In this document: positions 22,678 through 29,471 of the stretch, one piece after another
How the letters are laid out: each line of letters opens with the position of its first letter
Numbering within the stretch: position 1 is the first letter of the stretch
From: a virus
Virus record (IMG/VR): IMGVR_UViG_3300027734_000238
Location: 1-29,471 of that record
Direction: 5' to 3' (one strand)
DNA length: 29,471 nucleotides
Position numbers and translations under genes: made by a program
Notes under the pieces: model-generated
Seen by the model: only the letters and a program-made list of their open reading frames with translations
Databases searched by the model: none
What the model was told of the DNA's origin: nothing

Positions 22678-23841
22678 TTAAAATTTAACAACTTGAACGC
22701 TAATGTTTCTGTTGCCTAACTTGCTCTGTGAAACTTCACAGGCTCCAGTATCATTTATCACTCTAAACAACAAATCTACCCTGTACAAATAATAAGCACT
22801 GCCAGGATTGTCAATTACGTTGGAGAACACAGTTTCTTCCACGGGCAAGGTTGCTGTGCCTATGGCCACGGCATATTGATAAGTTTGTAGTGCCACAGTT
22901 TGATCATAGAAATATTGAAACTCTGTATTGGTCAATGTCAATGAGGGCACAGCCACGTATCTGTTAATGGCCACAGTATACTCTAGAGTTGTTGTCGCTG
23001 TGGCAGTGTATGTTATGGTGTTGTCCAATTGAGCAGATATAAACACACGATCCAAATTACCATTGACAGTGACATTGCTGGCACAGTCTGTGGTATTCCA
23101 ATATACGCTGCCGGGAAAGCCTGGACTTACACCCACCACAGGAGGTTGTAGTGTATTGCTGACTTTGATTGATCCACCGGTGCTGGTACCCGCGTTGGCA
23201 ATGTCCACAGCACTTTGCAGTGTCACTGTGCTTTCAGTGCAGGCCACAACTCCGGGCCCTGTATACAATCCATTATAATATGCGCTGCCAAATATCAAAG
23301 GCAGTGTGCCTAGTTCAAAGGGCGGTGTGGGCTGTGCTGTGGCAAAGGTCACTATAATAGTTCTTGCATCCTGCCAAGCTATTGTGCCAATTGCAATGGG
23401 TGCAACATATAGTACCGCAGGAGGTAAATTGTAAAATGTCACAGCACCCTGCACTGCACCCACATTGGCCACGGTAAGGGGAACTATCCATGGCGTATTG
23501 ATTTCATCATAGTCAACGCTGACCAGCGCACCTGCGGCTATGTTAGTGCCATATACATATTGTCCTATGGCAATCTTACTAGGTATATTGGCATCATTTT
23601 GTCTTAGACTGCCGGGATCACTGACGGTAAGTTCTGTGCTACCACTGGCACCATGCCCGGGTGTGGTATAGCCTGCCACCGTACTGGGCTGACGCACATT
23701 GCCACGTAGCCATGCTGTGAAACTGTCATTGAAGCCAGAGAAGTTTTGCCCTAGGCCTGATGGGCCACTCAGCGCATAGTTGATGGCCTCAACTAGACTT
23801 TCACTGTCCTTACGTGCATATTCAACTGGAAACTGTGCCAT
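22678..23841 (-). CDS. Virion structural protein, tail region
   Basis: 387 residues. The N-terminal domain (FPVEYARKDSESLVEAINYALSG) looks folded; the remainder is beta-rich with Thr/Val/Ala strands. The segment IGQYVYGTNIAAGALVSVD...GAVQGAVTFY (about 92-137) matches the type of beta module inserted in the adaptor. The C-terminus has DLLFRVINDTGACEVSQSKL. AGAGGATG precedes the ATG, which overlaps the nozzle-like gene's stop (TAATG), so both are co-translated and probably co-assembled in the tail. Precise role unknown. Confidence 0.6.
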   Translation of the reverse strand: MAQFPVEYARKDSESLVEAINYALSGPSGLGQNFSGFNDSFTAWLRGNVRQPSTVAGYTTPGHGASGSTELTVSDPGSLRQNDANIPSKIAIGQYVYGTNIAAGALVSVDYDEINTPWIVPLTVANVGAVQGAVTFYNLPPAVLYVAPIAIGTIAWQDARTIIVTFATAQPTPPFELGTLPLIFGSAYYNGLYTGPGVVACTESTVTLQSAVDIANAGTSTGGSIKVSNTLQPPVVGVSPGFPGSVYWNTTDCASNVTVNGNLDRVFISAQLDNTITYTATATTTLEYTVAINRYVAVPSLTLTNTEFQYFYDQTVALQTYQYAVAIGTATLPVEETVFSNVIDNPGSAYYLYRVDLLFRVINDTGACEVSQSKLGNRNISVQVVKF

Positions 23842-26800
23842 TAACGATCATCCTCTACTTGTGTATACTGCCACGTGATGCCTGTGACCATCCATATTTG
23901 TTGATTACTGCTGTTGCTCATGTTAACGCTGTTGACGCGATAAGCATTTTGATTATACTGCATCCATGGATATTCTGTGTCACTGCTGATCACGCCTGTG
24001 TTAACACTCGCAGGAGCTTGTCCCACGCTGTTAGCACCTTTGAGAGTGACGCTGAGATCACCTATCAAATTGGTTGACACTGTGCCACTGAGCGTCTGCG
24101 GTCCAGCTGTTGTGCCCAACCAACTAACACTGGTAGTGGTACAGGTAGTCACAGTCTTTACACCATTGAAGCCATTGGGACTAACGTTTTCAATCAGTAT
24201 GGTATCACCTGAGTTGAAGGGTGCGCTTTCCTGTTCTGCGAATGTCACTGTGTTGTAAGTGCCATCCGTTGACGCTGTTAATGTAGTAAAGCTGGCTGCA
24301 CTGATTGGAACTTCATTGTTGTTCAAGTTCACAAACTCTGGCAGTATCCTATGCACCAGCAACTTACCACTGTAGTCATTCAACAGTTTTAAGTTGTCAC
24401 GTTCAAAGTAACTGCTGATTAGTCCATCAGGATTTTCTGTGGTTGATAAGAAAGCATAACCTTGATCCTTCTGCACAATCTTCTGCGCTGATTCTCCTCT
24501 AGCATAGATCACTGTTCTACTAGCAGGACGGTATAACCATGTGCCTGTCGTTGGACTATAGAAACGCACAGGACTTTCTGCGGCTGCTGTGGCTGCTGTA
24601 ACATCACGGGGAGCATTCCAACAGTCTAGGTCATAACGATATGAAATCATCTTGTTGGGCACACCATACGTAGTGATAGCCACTGTTAGGCCTGTTGTTG
24701 TACCGGCCGTAGTTGTTATAGCACTACCGTTTGCTGTTGCGCTTAGTGTAAACGTTGTTGATCCGTTTGTGGCAATGATATAATAGGTTGTAGGACTTGT
24801 GTAGCCTGTTATTGAACCAGATCCGGATAACGTGCCGCTGATCGTAATAGCTTGCCCTAGAACCAACGTAGTAGCATTACAGCTAAACTGACCTGCTGTA
24901 CCTGCTATAGCAACTCCACTTAGATTATTATAAGCGGCAGCATCCACAGTAGGATAATATATCTCAATTTGGTTACGCTGTGTGTTGGCCTGCATGTAAA
25001 TTCTATCTGTGTAACGTTGATCAATTTGATTAAAGAACCAATTCTTTACACGTTGATTACCCAAGCCCACGAACTGTGTACCATCAAAGGCCCATACGTC
25101 TCTGGCATCAATACCATAGATAACTTTGTCTGTGTTAGCAAAACAGTTTGCCGATAATAATCCTCGTCCTTGATTAAACAATCTAACACCTAGGATAGGA
25201 GCATTGGTAGTTGTATAGTTGATAGGACTGAACACCACTGTGTCCCAATAACTGCATAGAAACAACTGACCATTACAAGGGAAAGCATCTAGGCTGGCTC
25301 CTCGCAGTGGAACTTCAAGTTGGTTGGCCACGTTCAATATTGTGGGTGTCCATGTTAAAGGAGCAGTCTCAAGTCCAAAGTTCTGGCTCCACTGTACGGT
25401 AACAGGATATTCTTCTGTTTGTCCAGTGGTCTTATTTGTAGCTGTTAAGTTACCTGCAACTAGAATACTACCAACGTTGGGTGTATTGTATAAGCGCATC
25501 CATCCTGCGTGTACTGCACTCCAATTGGGATTATAGTTCCATGAATATTCCGGTGCCACTGTGCCTATACTGTTGCCAGGATATACTGTGCCGATACCAT
25601 TGGGAGCGTTAAAGTTTATTGTTGATGTGGTCGCTGATACAACTTCAAAGACACCATTAAAGTAATTGTTGACGTTGGCGATCTGTATATTTTCTCCTGC
25701 TGTAAAGGGCGCTGATGGCTGTGTTTGGTCTAAGGTAATTTGATATTCTGTATTACTAATGTAGGTAATGTTTGATATGCCCATGGGTATTTGATTACTG
25801 TACATGATCATGCGAGGTAATTCTGGACCCACCGTGCCTGCTGTTGTCTGTGCGCCCCATGTGCCTGTTAATGCATAACTCACGCTGGTAGTGGTTGATG
25901 CAGTGACTACATATGTGCCTTGATACTGCGCCGGCACAATGGTTGATACTGCAATGGTTTGTCCCACGTAGAAAGGAAAGTATACAAATGTCAGGCCTGT
26001 AGTAGCACCTGGCAGTGTAGTAACTGCTGTGCCACCTAGTGTAGTGCTCAATGTGAATTCATTAAAGCCATTTGTTGCTATAATGAAATATGTTGTGGGA
26101 GTAACATAACCTGTGATTGCCGGAGGCTGAATGCTGAATGTGAGTCCAGTTGTAGATCCCACTGTGGTAACTATGGCCGCTCCACCTGTGGTCTTAAGCG
26201 TAAACAACGTGGATCCATTGGTAGTGGCAATCACGTAGGTAGTGGGATCACTATAAGCTGTGATCGTGCCCGTGCCTGAGAGCGTACCCGATACGATGAC
26301 TTGCTGTCCTACCAACAGTGTAGTTGCCGCACAGGCAAATAAACCTGCGGTATTCACAATGCCTACACCAATTGTGTAAGTTAGTCCTGTGGGCGTACCT
26401 GCTGTGGTAACTATGGCCACACCTGCGGCAGTTACCAGCGTGAATGTTGTTGTGCCATTGGTAGCACTTATTCTATATGTTGTGGGATTGGTATAGCCTG
26501 TGATTGTGCCGGTGCCACCCAATGTGCCGCTGATCGTAACTGTTTGTCCCACGCTGAGTTGTGTGCTAGTGCAGGAGAATTGACCTGCTATACCTGTAAT
26601 CTTTACGCCTGATATAGTTGCAGTGGGCACAACCACAGGTGTAGTTATGGCGCCACTGACTGTGACCTTTTGATTGACCTTGAGTTGTTCACCACTGCTG
26701 TAACTAAACTTACCTTCAGTGTTGGTAATAGTCACAGTGGCCAAAGGAGTTTGTTGAGCAAAGCCCAAGGTAGCTGTGCCGGAACCTGATGTCGCTGATG

Positions 26801-27242
26801 TAGTCACTATTCTATATGCCGTGTCTTCTGGCCAGAACATGGGAGGATTCTGTGCGTCATTGAAGAAAGGCACTGTGCCGCTCCATGATTCTGTGATGTT
26901 CTGTCCCTGTGTATATGTGCCGACACCGTTGACAGGAGTAATGTCATACCATAGATAGTTACGTGCGGCATACCATTTACCATCTTCCTGTGCAATGATA
27001 GTCCAGAAACGGCCATCCTGTCTAAAGCCTGAACTGATGTAAGTGGGTGTGCCTGGTGTGGCCTGCGCTAGAATATTTTGATCGCCACTGACGCTTCTAA
27101 TACCTCTAACATCAGTTTCCACGTTTAAGCCAGCATTGAATTCATTAGGCCCCAAGGCCGCACTGGGCACGTCGGGTGTAAATGACATTTTCGCAAAGGG
27201 TACGCGAACTTCGTTGAGACTACTGTTTATTTGTTTTGGCAT
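23841..27242 (-). CDS. Tail nozzle / gp10-like protein with inserted beta modules
   Basis: 1133 residues. The N-terminus (NEVRVPFAKMSFTPDVPSAAL...VRSVSGDQ-like, residues 8-56), GFRQDGRFWTIIAQEDGKWYA (72-92) and the central-to-late part (LRGASLDAFPCNGQLFLCSYWDTVVFSP, split across 646-673; TDKVIYGIDARDVWAFDGTQF, 704-724) resemble beta-propeller tail nozzle or P22 gp10-type hub proteins that seal and gate the tail tube. At least two full copies and fragments of an 80-residue module (GQFSC..TxLxVGQxVxISGTL..TTY.I.ATNGxTxFTL) lie at 168-420, with another at 776-856 inside the propeller-like part. A second module type (NGVFEVVSATTSTINF-like) is near 425-475, 515-566 and 1009-1056. AGGAA precedes the ATG. 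Confidence 0.7.
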   Translation of the reverse strand: MPKQINSSLNEVRVPFAKMSFTPDVPSAALGPNEFNAGLNVETDVRGIRSVSGDQNILAQATPGTPTYISSGFRQDGRFWTIIAQEDGKWYAARNYLWYDITPVNGVGTYTQGQNITESWSGTVPFFNDAQNPPMFWPEDTAYRIVTTSATSGSGTATLGFAQQTPLATVTITNTEGKFSYSSGEQLKVNQKVTVSGAITTPVVVPTATISGVKITGIAGQFSCTSTQLSVGQTVTISGTLGGTGTITGYTNPTTYRISATNGTTTFTLVTAAGVAIVTTAGTPTGLTYTIGVGIVNTAGLFACAATTLLVGQQVIVSGTLSGTGTITAYSDPTTYVIATTNGSTLFTLKTTGGAAIVTTVGSTTGLTFSIQPPAITGYVTPTTYFIIATNGFNEFTLSTTLGGTAVTTLPGATTGLTFVYFPFYVGQTIAVSTIVPAQYQGTYVVTASTTTSVSYALTGTWGAQTTAGTVGPELPRMIMYSNQIPMGISNITYISNTEYQITLDQTQPSAPFTAGENIQIANVNNYFNGVFEVVSATTSTINFNAPNGIGTVYPGNSIGTVAPEYSWNYNPNWSAVHAGWMRLYNTPNVGSILVAGNLTATNKTTGQTEEYPVTVQWSQNFGLETAPLTWTPTILNVANQLEVPLRGASLDAFPCNGQLFLCSYWDTVVFSPINYTTTNAPILGVRLFNQGRGLLSANCFANTDKVIYGIDARDVWAFDGTQFVGLGNQRVKNWFFNQIDQRYTDRIYMQANTQRNQIEIYYPTVDAAAYNNLSGVAIAGTAGQFSCNATTLVLGQAITISGTLSGSGSITGYTSPTTYYIIATNGSTTFTLSATANGSAITTTAGTTTGLTVAITTYGVPNKMISYRYDLDCWNAPRDVTAATAAAESPVRFYSPTTGTWLYRPASRTVIYARGESAQKIVQKDQGYAFLSTTENPDGLISSYFERDNLKLLNDYSGKLLVHRILPEFVNLNNNEVPISAASFTTLTASTDGTYNTVTFAEQESAPFNSGDTILIENVSPNGFNGVKTVTTCTTTSVSWLGTTAGPQTLSGTVSTNLIGDLSVTLKGANSVGQAPASVNTGVISSDTEYPWMQYNQNAYRVNSVNMSNSSNQQIWMVTGITWQYTQVEDDR

Positions 27243-27263
27243 CGTGGATTCCTATTATTACAT

Positions 27264-27271
27264 TATTTATA
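27264..27271 (-). promoter_or_regulatory. Exact TATAAATA before the nozzle-like gene
   Basis: TATAAATA followed by ATGTAATAATAGGAATCCACG and the ATG at 27242 (21 nt). The predicted leader of about 16 nt keeps AGGAA as ribosome-binding site. Likely start of the tail transcript. Confidence 0.6.
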
Positions 27272-27320
27272 GTTTTTTACTTAACACAGTAAGAAAGACT
27301 TTGTTTGAATTTCCGTGATG

Positions 27321-27587
27321 TTAAACTGTGCCTCTAATGAAAGCAAAGTCCTCACAGTTAAACAACTTGTTTAATCTACGCACCTGTGCTCTGGCATTGC
27401 CTTCATTAGTGTAACTGAGTTTCATGTATTTTCTACGCTGTGGACCCAAGCTTGCATGTTGTATTCTAATGTTCACTGGTTCTCGCAGGTACACTATCAC
27501 GTAACAGTCTTCTGCACTGAGCAAGTCATAGCTGGTGCCATGGTCTGTGGTCATGGTTTTGATTATTTTGGGTGCTGGTCTTGCCAT
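27321..27587 (-). CDS. 88-residue unknown protein
   Basis: Start at 27587 rather than the longer frame start at 27686, because AAGGACG precedes it and it overlaps the previous stop (TAATG). Basic, mixed alpha/beta-like (SAEDCYVIVYLREPVNIRIQ, YTNEGNARAQVRRLNKLF). It ends in LFNCEDFAFIRGTV, similar to LFTCEDFAMSW near the end of the PRTase. Function unknown. Confidence 0.6.
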   Translation of the reverse strand: MARPAPKIIKTMTTDHGTSYDLLSAEDCYVIVYLREPVNIRIQHASLGPQRRKYMKLSYTNEGNARAQVRRLNKLFNCEDFAFIRGTV

Positions 27588-27799
27588 TATACGTCCTTGA
27601 ATCTTGTGTTGAACTGTGGATACTGTAGACAAAATGCAAATGCATCTTGATCCTCCATCACTGCCCACATGTATTTGAACTGCCAATCTATGCCAGTTTG
27701 GAATGGATGTCTAGTATGAAACTCTCTTAGGGCTGTGTGTAAATCTGTGTGCTCTAAAGGTATACCTTCGTATTCTATGCTTTGTGTGATCTTTTTCAT
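27587..27799 (-). CDS. 70-residue unknown protein
   Basis: Soluble, aromatic-rich protein (FKYMWAVMEDQDAFAFCLQY) with no recognised motif. It overlaps the preceding gene by 4 nt (ATGA) and its stop overlaps the next start, so it is part of a tightly coupled four-gene cassette. The ribosome-binding site is weak. Confidence 0.6.
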   Translation of the reverse strand: MKKITQSIEYEGIPLEHTDLHTALREFHTRHPFQTGIDWQFKYMWAVMEDQDAFAFCLQYPQFNTRFKDV

Positions 27800-28134
27800 A
27801 GTAAGGGATTTCTTTTATTTGTGGGTTTGAGCTCAAAGTGTTCAGGGTTACAGCATCGTTGGTTATGACAGGTAAGTTTAACTTGATAATCACTGACGTC
27901 TTGGTTATTGACATCCATCCATACCAATCTACGTGCCTGTGACATTTGTTGGTTTGAATTCTTCCAAGCGCCCATGAGTGCTCCTGTGGGACTCATTGCT
28001 CCCCGCCAATTATGGCATCCATGAGCATCTGGTGTAGTATCAATCTTTGACCATAACAATGTGCTGTTCCAACCCCATGCACCTTGTTGTTTGAATCCGG
28101 GTTTTTTGTGATAATAAGGTCCTATGTGTGGCAT
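27796..28134 (-). CDS. HNH-like protein, possibly degenerate
   Basis: 112 residues. HGCHNWRGAMSPTGA (about 38-52), QARRLVW (66-72) and LTCHNQRCCNPEHFEL (about 87-102) follow the layout of short phage HNH_3-type proteins (GCxxWxGA..G....aHRl......HtC.N..CvNPeHLel). The usual HR pair reads RR and the first His of the catalytic 'HTC' is replaced (KLTC), while the C..C..H-type Zn-binding residues are present. It may bind nucleic acid or zinc without cutting DNA. Its start overlaps the preceding stop. It is not inserted in another gene, so it is not an obvious homing endonuclease. Confidence 0.6.
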   Translation of the reverse strand: MPHIGPYYHKKPGFKQQGAWGWNSTLLWSKIDTTPDAHGCHNWRGAMSPTGALMGAWKNSNQQMSQARRLVWMDVNNQDVSDYQVKLTCHNQRCCNPEHFELKPTNKRNPLL

Positions 28135-28436
28135 TATAATTGCTTCTCTAGTAAGCTTAACATATTTGGATTATTACGGAATAAGTCTATGAGTCCCAGT
28201 GCGATGAGATCAACTTGTCGCTCACTGAGATCTAGATCCAGTTTTAGTTCTATGCAATGTACCAATTCATGTAGGACTGTGTGTATCAATGTTTCTGCGT
28301 TTTGATTTGGACTAATGATTATTTCGTGTTGATCTGCTCGGCATTGACCTAGGTCATCTCCTAGTTCATAGGGCTCCGCTGTTCTTATCTGCCATTGCTG
28401 ACCAAATAATGTAAATGAGTCAGGTATCTGTGCCAT
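28134..28436 (-). CDS. HExxH mini-metallopeptidase
   Basis: 100 residues. TVLHELVHCIE contains HELVH at 56-60 (two His zinc ligands and catalytic Glu57). The following LDLSERQVDLIALGLIDLFRNNP gives a likely third ligand (Glu72) and matches the short phage/IrrE- or SprT-like peptidase pattern 'HElvH....l..lsE..vd..a.gl.~ll..NP'. The N-terminal part (FTLFGQQWQIRTAEP) is short and strand-like. AAGGAG precedes the ATG. The gene heads the cassette after the long gene-free region. Substrate unknown; processing of a virion or host regulatory protein are both possible. Confidence 0.65.
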   Translation of the reverse strand: MAQIPDSFTLFGQQWQIRTAEPYELGDDLGQCRADQHEIIISPNQNAETLIHTVLHELVHCIELKLDLDLSERQVDLIALGLIDLFRNNPNMLSLLEKQL

Positions 28437-28546
28437 ATGTCTCCTTGTATGTAAGTGTATTTACCTTTACGTATCTTAATATCATAGACAGACATCCCGG
28501 GTTGATGTAGTGCATATAGGTGTTTGCTACGCCAACACCAAACTCT

Positions 28547-28578
28547 GTTGTTTGCTTCGCTGTTGGCTCACAAACAAC
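28547..28578. repeat. 8-bp inverted repeat
   Basis: GTTGTTTG and CAAACAAC separated by 16 nt. Strand of any RNA product is unknown. Confidence 0.5.
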
Positions 28579-28597
28579 TCGTTTACATATGCTACGC

Positions 28598-28650
28598 AGT
28601 AAAAATAGAAGAGACAGATGAACGAACGTCAGTGAGTGGCCTGTCTCTTC
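28598..28650 (-). terminator. Candidate rho-independent terminator, minus strand
   Basis: On the minus strand GAAGAGACAG / CTGTCTCTTC forms a perfect 10-bp stem with a 23-nt loop and is followed by TATTTTTACTG. It would end transcripts coming from the DUF3820-like gene before the metallopeptidase cassette. The long loop lowers confidence. Confidence 0.4.
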
Positions 28651-28669
28651 CTCTGGCGACGCGTCAGCG

Positions 28670-28848
28670 TTGACAGTTAATGTTTGTGTTTGTTACTAAA
28701 AGAGAATAAGACCCCTCCCCCCATTTGATTTACTACTGGAATGTAGCTAAGTTCAAACCGTGCCCGACGTAGGGTATAGACGCATAAAACTTATGCTCGT
28801 GTGAAAACCTTTCCCAAGGTGTTGCCACGAGCGGCTTGTTTCGTTTTT
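28670..28848 (+). ncRNA. Speculative plus-strand structured RNA
   Basis: TTGACA (28670-28675) with a poor -10 (TACTAA, 18 nt later) precedes a stretch with the GCATAA/TTATGC hairpin and the GCTCGTG/CACGAGC stem enclosing ACCTT/AAGGT, ending with GTTTCGTTTTTTA (28839-28850). This order (promoter-like, structured, T-run) fits a short RNA antisense to the main transcription direction. Only inspection supports it. Confidence 0.25.
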
Positions 28849-28951
28849 TACAGACTTTGCTTATCACTTAATGGGACGACCCGCAAGTTCTAAGTTTTGG
28901 TCTCTGCCACGCACAGAGAGGACATGTGTCGCTGGGGATAACTGAATTATC

Positions 28952-29299
28952 TTATGCTGGGTAGCGATTGTAAAATGCTATTATTTCTTTGCCTAAGGGA
29001 CCATCGGGTGCGTTAACTAAAATCCATTCTATATAGTCTGGATGCTTTTTAGCTACTTCACCTATAAATTTGCCGCCGTATTTGCCGTGTGTAAAATGCC
29101 TGTCGTTGTTGCTACTAAAGATTTGTTTGTGTTTGGGAGTTGATTTTTTTAAGTATTGACCAAAGGACATCTTGCGATCCAATCCTTGATCAATCCAAGA
29201 TTGCCTAAGTGTACGTGCTTTAGCGTTTTTGCCGTGTTTAGAGTATACTGCGTTATTGACTTTGCGAGCTGTAGAGTTTTGTGTGTTACCTATTGCCAT
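28952..29299 (-). CDS. DUF3820-like small protein
   Basis: 115 residues. The C-terminal part FTHGKYGGKFIGEV...HPDYIEWIL (about 69-94) matches the 'GKykGkxixEvp..YleWil' pattern of DUF3820, found alone or at the C-terminus of some DnaQ/ExoX-type exonucleases. The N-terminal half is basic (SKHGKNAKARTLRQSWIDQG). No exonuclease residues are present. Upstream AGGC is a weak ribosome-binding site. Function unknown; nucleic-acid association is plausible. Confidence 0.55.
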   Translation of the reverse strand: MAIGNTQNSTARKVNNAVYSKHGKNAKARTLRQSWIDQGLDRKMSFGQYLKKSTPKHKQIFSSNNDRHFTHGKYGGKFIGEVAKKHPDYIEWILVNAPDGPLGKEIIAFYNRYPA

Positions 29300-29319
29300 A
29301 GTGTGTGCCTGTATATTAG

Positions 29320-29471
29320 TTATGCGAATAGATCATTAAATGTAGTGTTGACCTGTGGACGTAGGTTGCCCATTCTAAATTCCCACTTGGTTTCTGTTTT
29401 AATTGCCTGTGCCAGCTGGGGTTGTATAACACCATTGGCACCAGTACGCCAATTGACCAAGTTGGTATCAA
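29320..29471 (-). CDS. C-terminal end of a gene truncated by the window edge
   Basis: An open frame enters from the right edge and stops at the TAA at 29320-29322. Visible residues include DTNLVNWRTGANGVIQPQ, then AIKTETKWEFRMGN and finally TTFNDLFA. The sequence looks like real protein and lies 20 bp upstream of the DUF3820-like gene, but 49 residues are too few to identify it. Confidence 0.5.
   Translation of the reverse strand, partial: DTNLVNWRTGANGVIQPQLAQAIKTETKWEFRMGNLRPQVNTTFNDLFA

Larger units (their letters stand above)
28437..28951. other. Gene-free, hairpin-rich region
   Basis: About 515 bp without a credible ORF, the longest in the window. It holds an 8-bp inverted repeat GTTGTTTG / CAAACAAC (28547-28554, 28571-28578), a 10-bp one (28608-28617, 28641-28650), a 7-bp one GCTCGTG / CACGAGC (28795-28801, 28826-28832) enclosing ACCTT/AAGGT, a GCATAA-AAC-TTATGC hairpin (28782-28796), and TCTCTG / CAGAGA (28901-28906, 28914-28919). 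No tRNA cloverleaf is evident. Confidence 0.6.

Noticed and set aside
27796-28134. Homing endonuclease interpretation of the HNH-like gene
   Set aside because: It interrupts no gene or intron, is coupled to its neighbours by overlaps, and the first catalytic His position is replaced.
28705-28850. tRNA or tmRNA (a GTTCAAACC T-loop-like string near 28751)
   Set aside because: No acceptor stem, anticodon arm or matching D-arm could be laid out around it.

Overview
This window looks like the virion-assembly (late) region of a tailed bacteriophage with a short-tail (podovirus, P22/SU10-like) architecture. The case rests on a P22-type large terminase with Walker A, Walker B and nuclease residues, a P22-size portal of about 760 residues, a major capsid protein resembling the SU10/DUF5309 family, a head-tail adaptor, a large gp10/nozzle-like tail protein, and a block of Gln/Ala-rich internal ('ejection') proteins, one with a transglycosylase-like domain. 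No tape measure, sheath or contractile-tail gene is seen. The host cannot be read from the sequence. The standard genetic code fits, with TGA used as a stop. No integrase, tRNA, rRNA, IS element or CRISPR array is visible.

Layout, following transcription (almost everything is on the minus strand, so right to left): a truncated gene and a DUF3820-like gene (29471-28952); a gene-free, hairpin-rich stretch of about 515 bp (28437-28951); a compact cassette of four small genes including an HExxH mini-metallopeptidase and an HNH-like protein (28436-27321); the nozzle-like protein and another virion protein (27242-22678); an orotate-phosphoribosyltransferase-like enzyme (22661-22011); four internal/ejection-type proteins (21965-16382); a Dps/ferritin-like gene (16380-15949); one plus-strand GNAT-like gene (15374-15862); a possible small terminase and four small proteins (15327-13727); four more small genes interleaved with the large terminase (13640-10311); portal, an unknown, scaffold-like protein and capsid (10269-5207); an unknown, the adaptor, and a very long repeat-containing fibre-like protein that runs off the left edge (5138-1).

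The most interesting regulatory signal is a recurrent octamer (TATAAATA, CATAAATA or G/A-CTAAATA, read on the minus strand) just upstream of eight genes or gene groups. It matches the late-promoter -10 element of T4-type phages (TATAAATA, used by the gp55 sigma factor), which is unexpected in a short-tailed phage module. In three cases it lies exactly 5 nt before the ATG with no Shine-Dalgarno sequence, which predicts leaderless mRNAs. In the other cases the spacing is 17-28 nt, and four of those five leaders contain a Shine-Dalgarno sequence.

Other accessory features: a phage Dps homologue retaining most ferroxidase residues, a PRPP-type enzyme inside the tail cluster, beta-rich modules shared among four virion proteins, and an extreme Asp/Gly repeat tract in an ejection-type protein.
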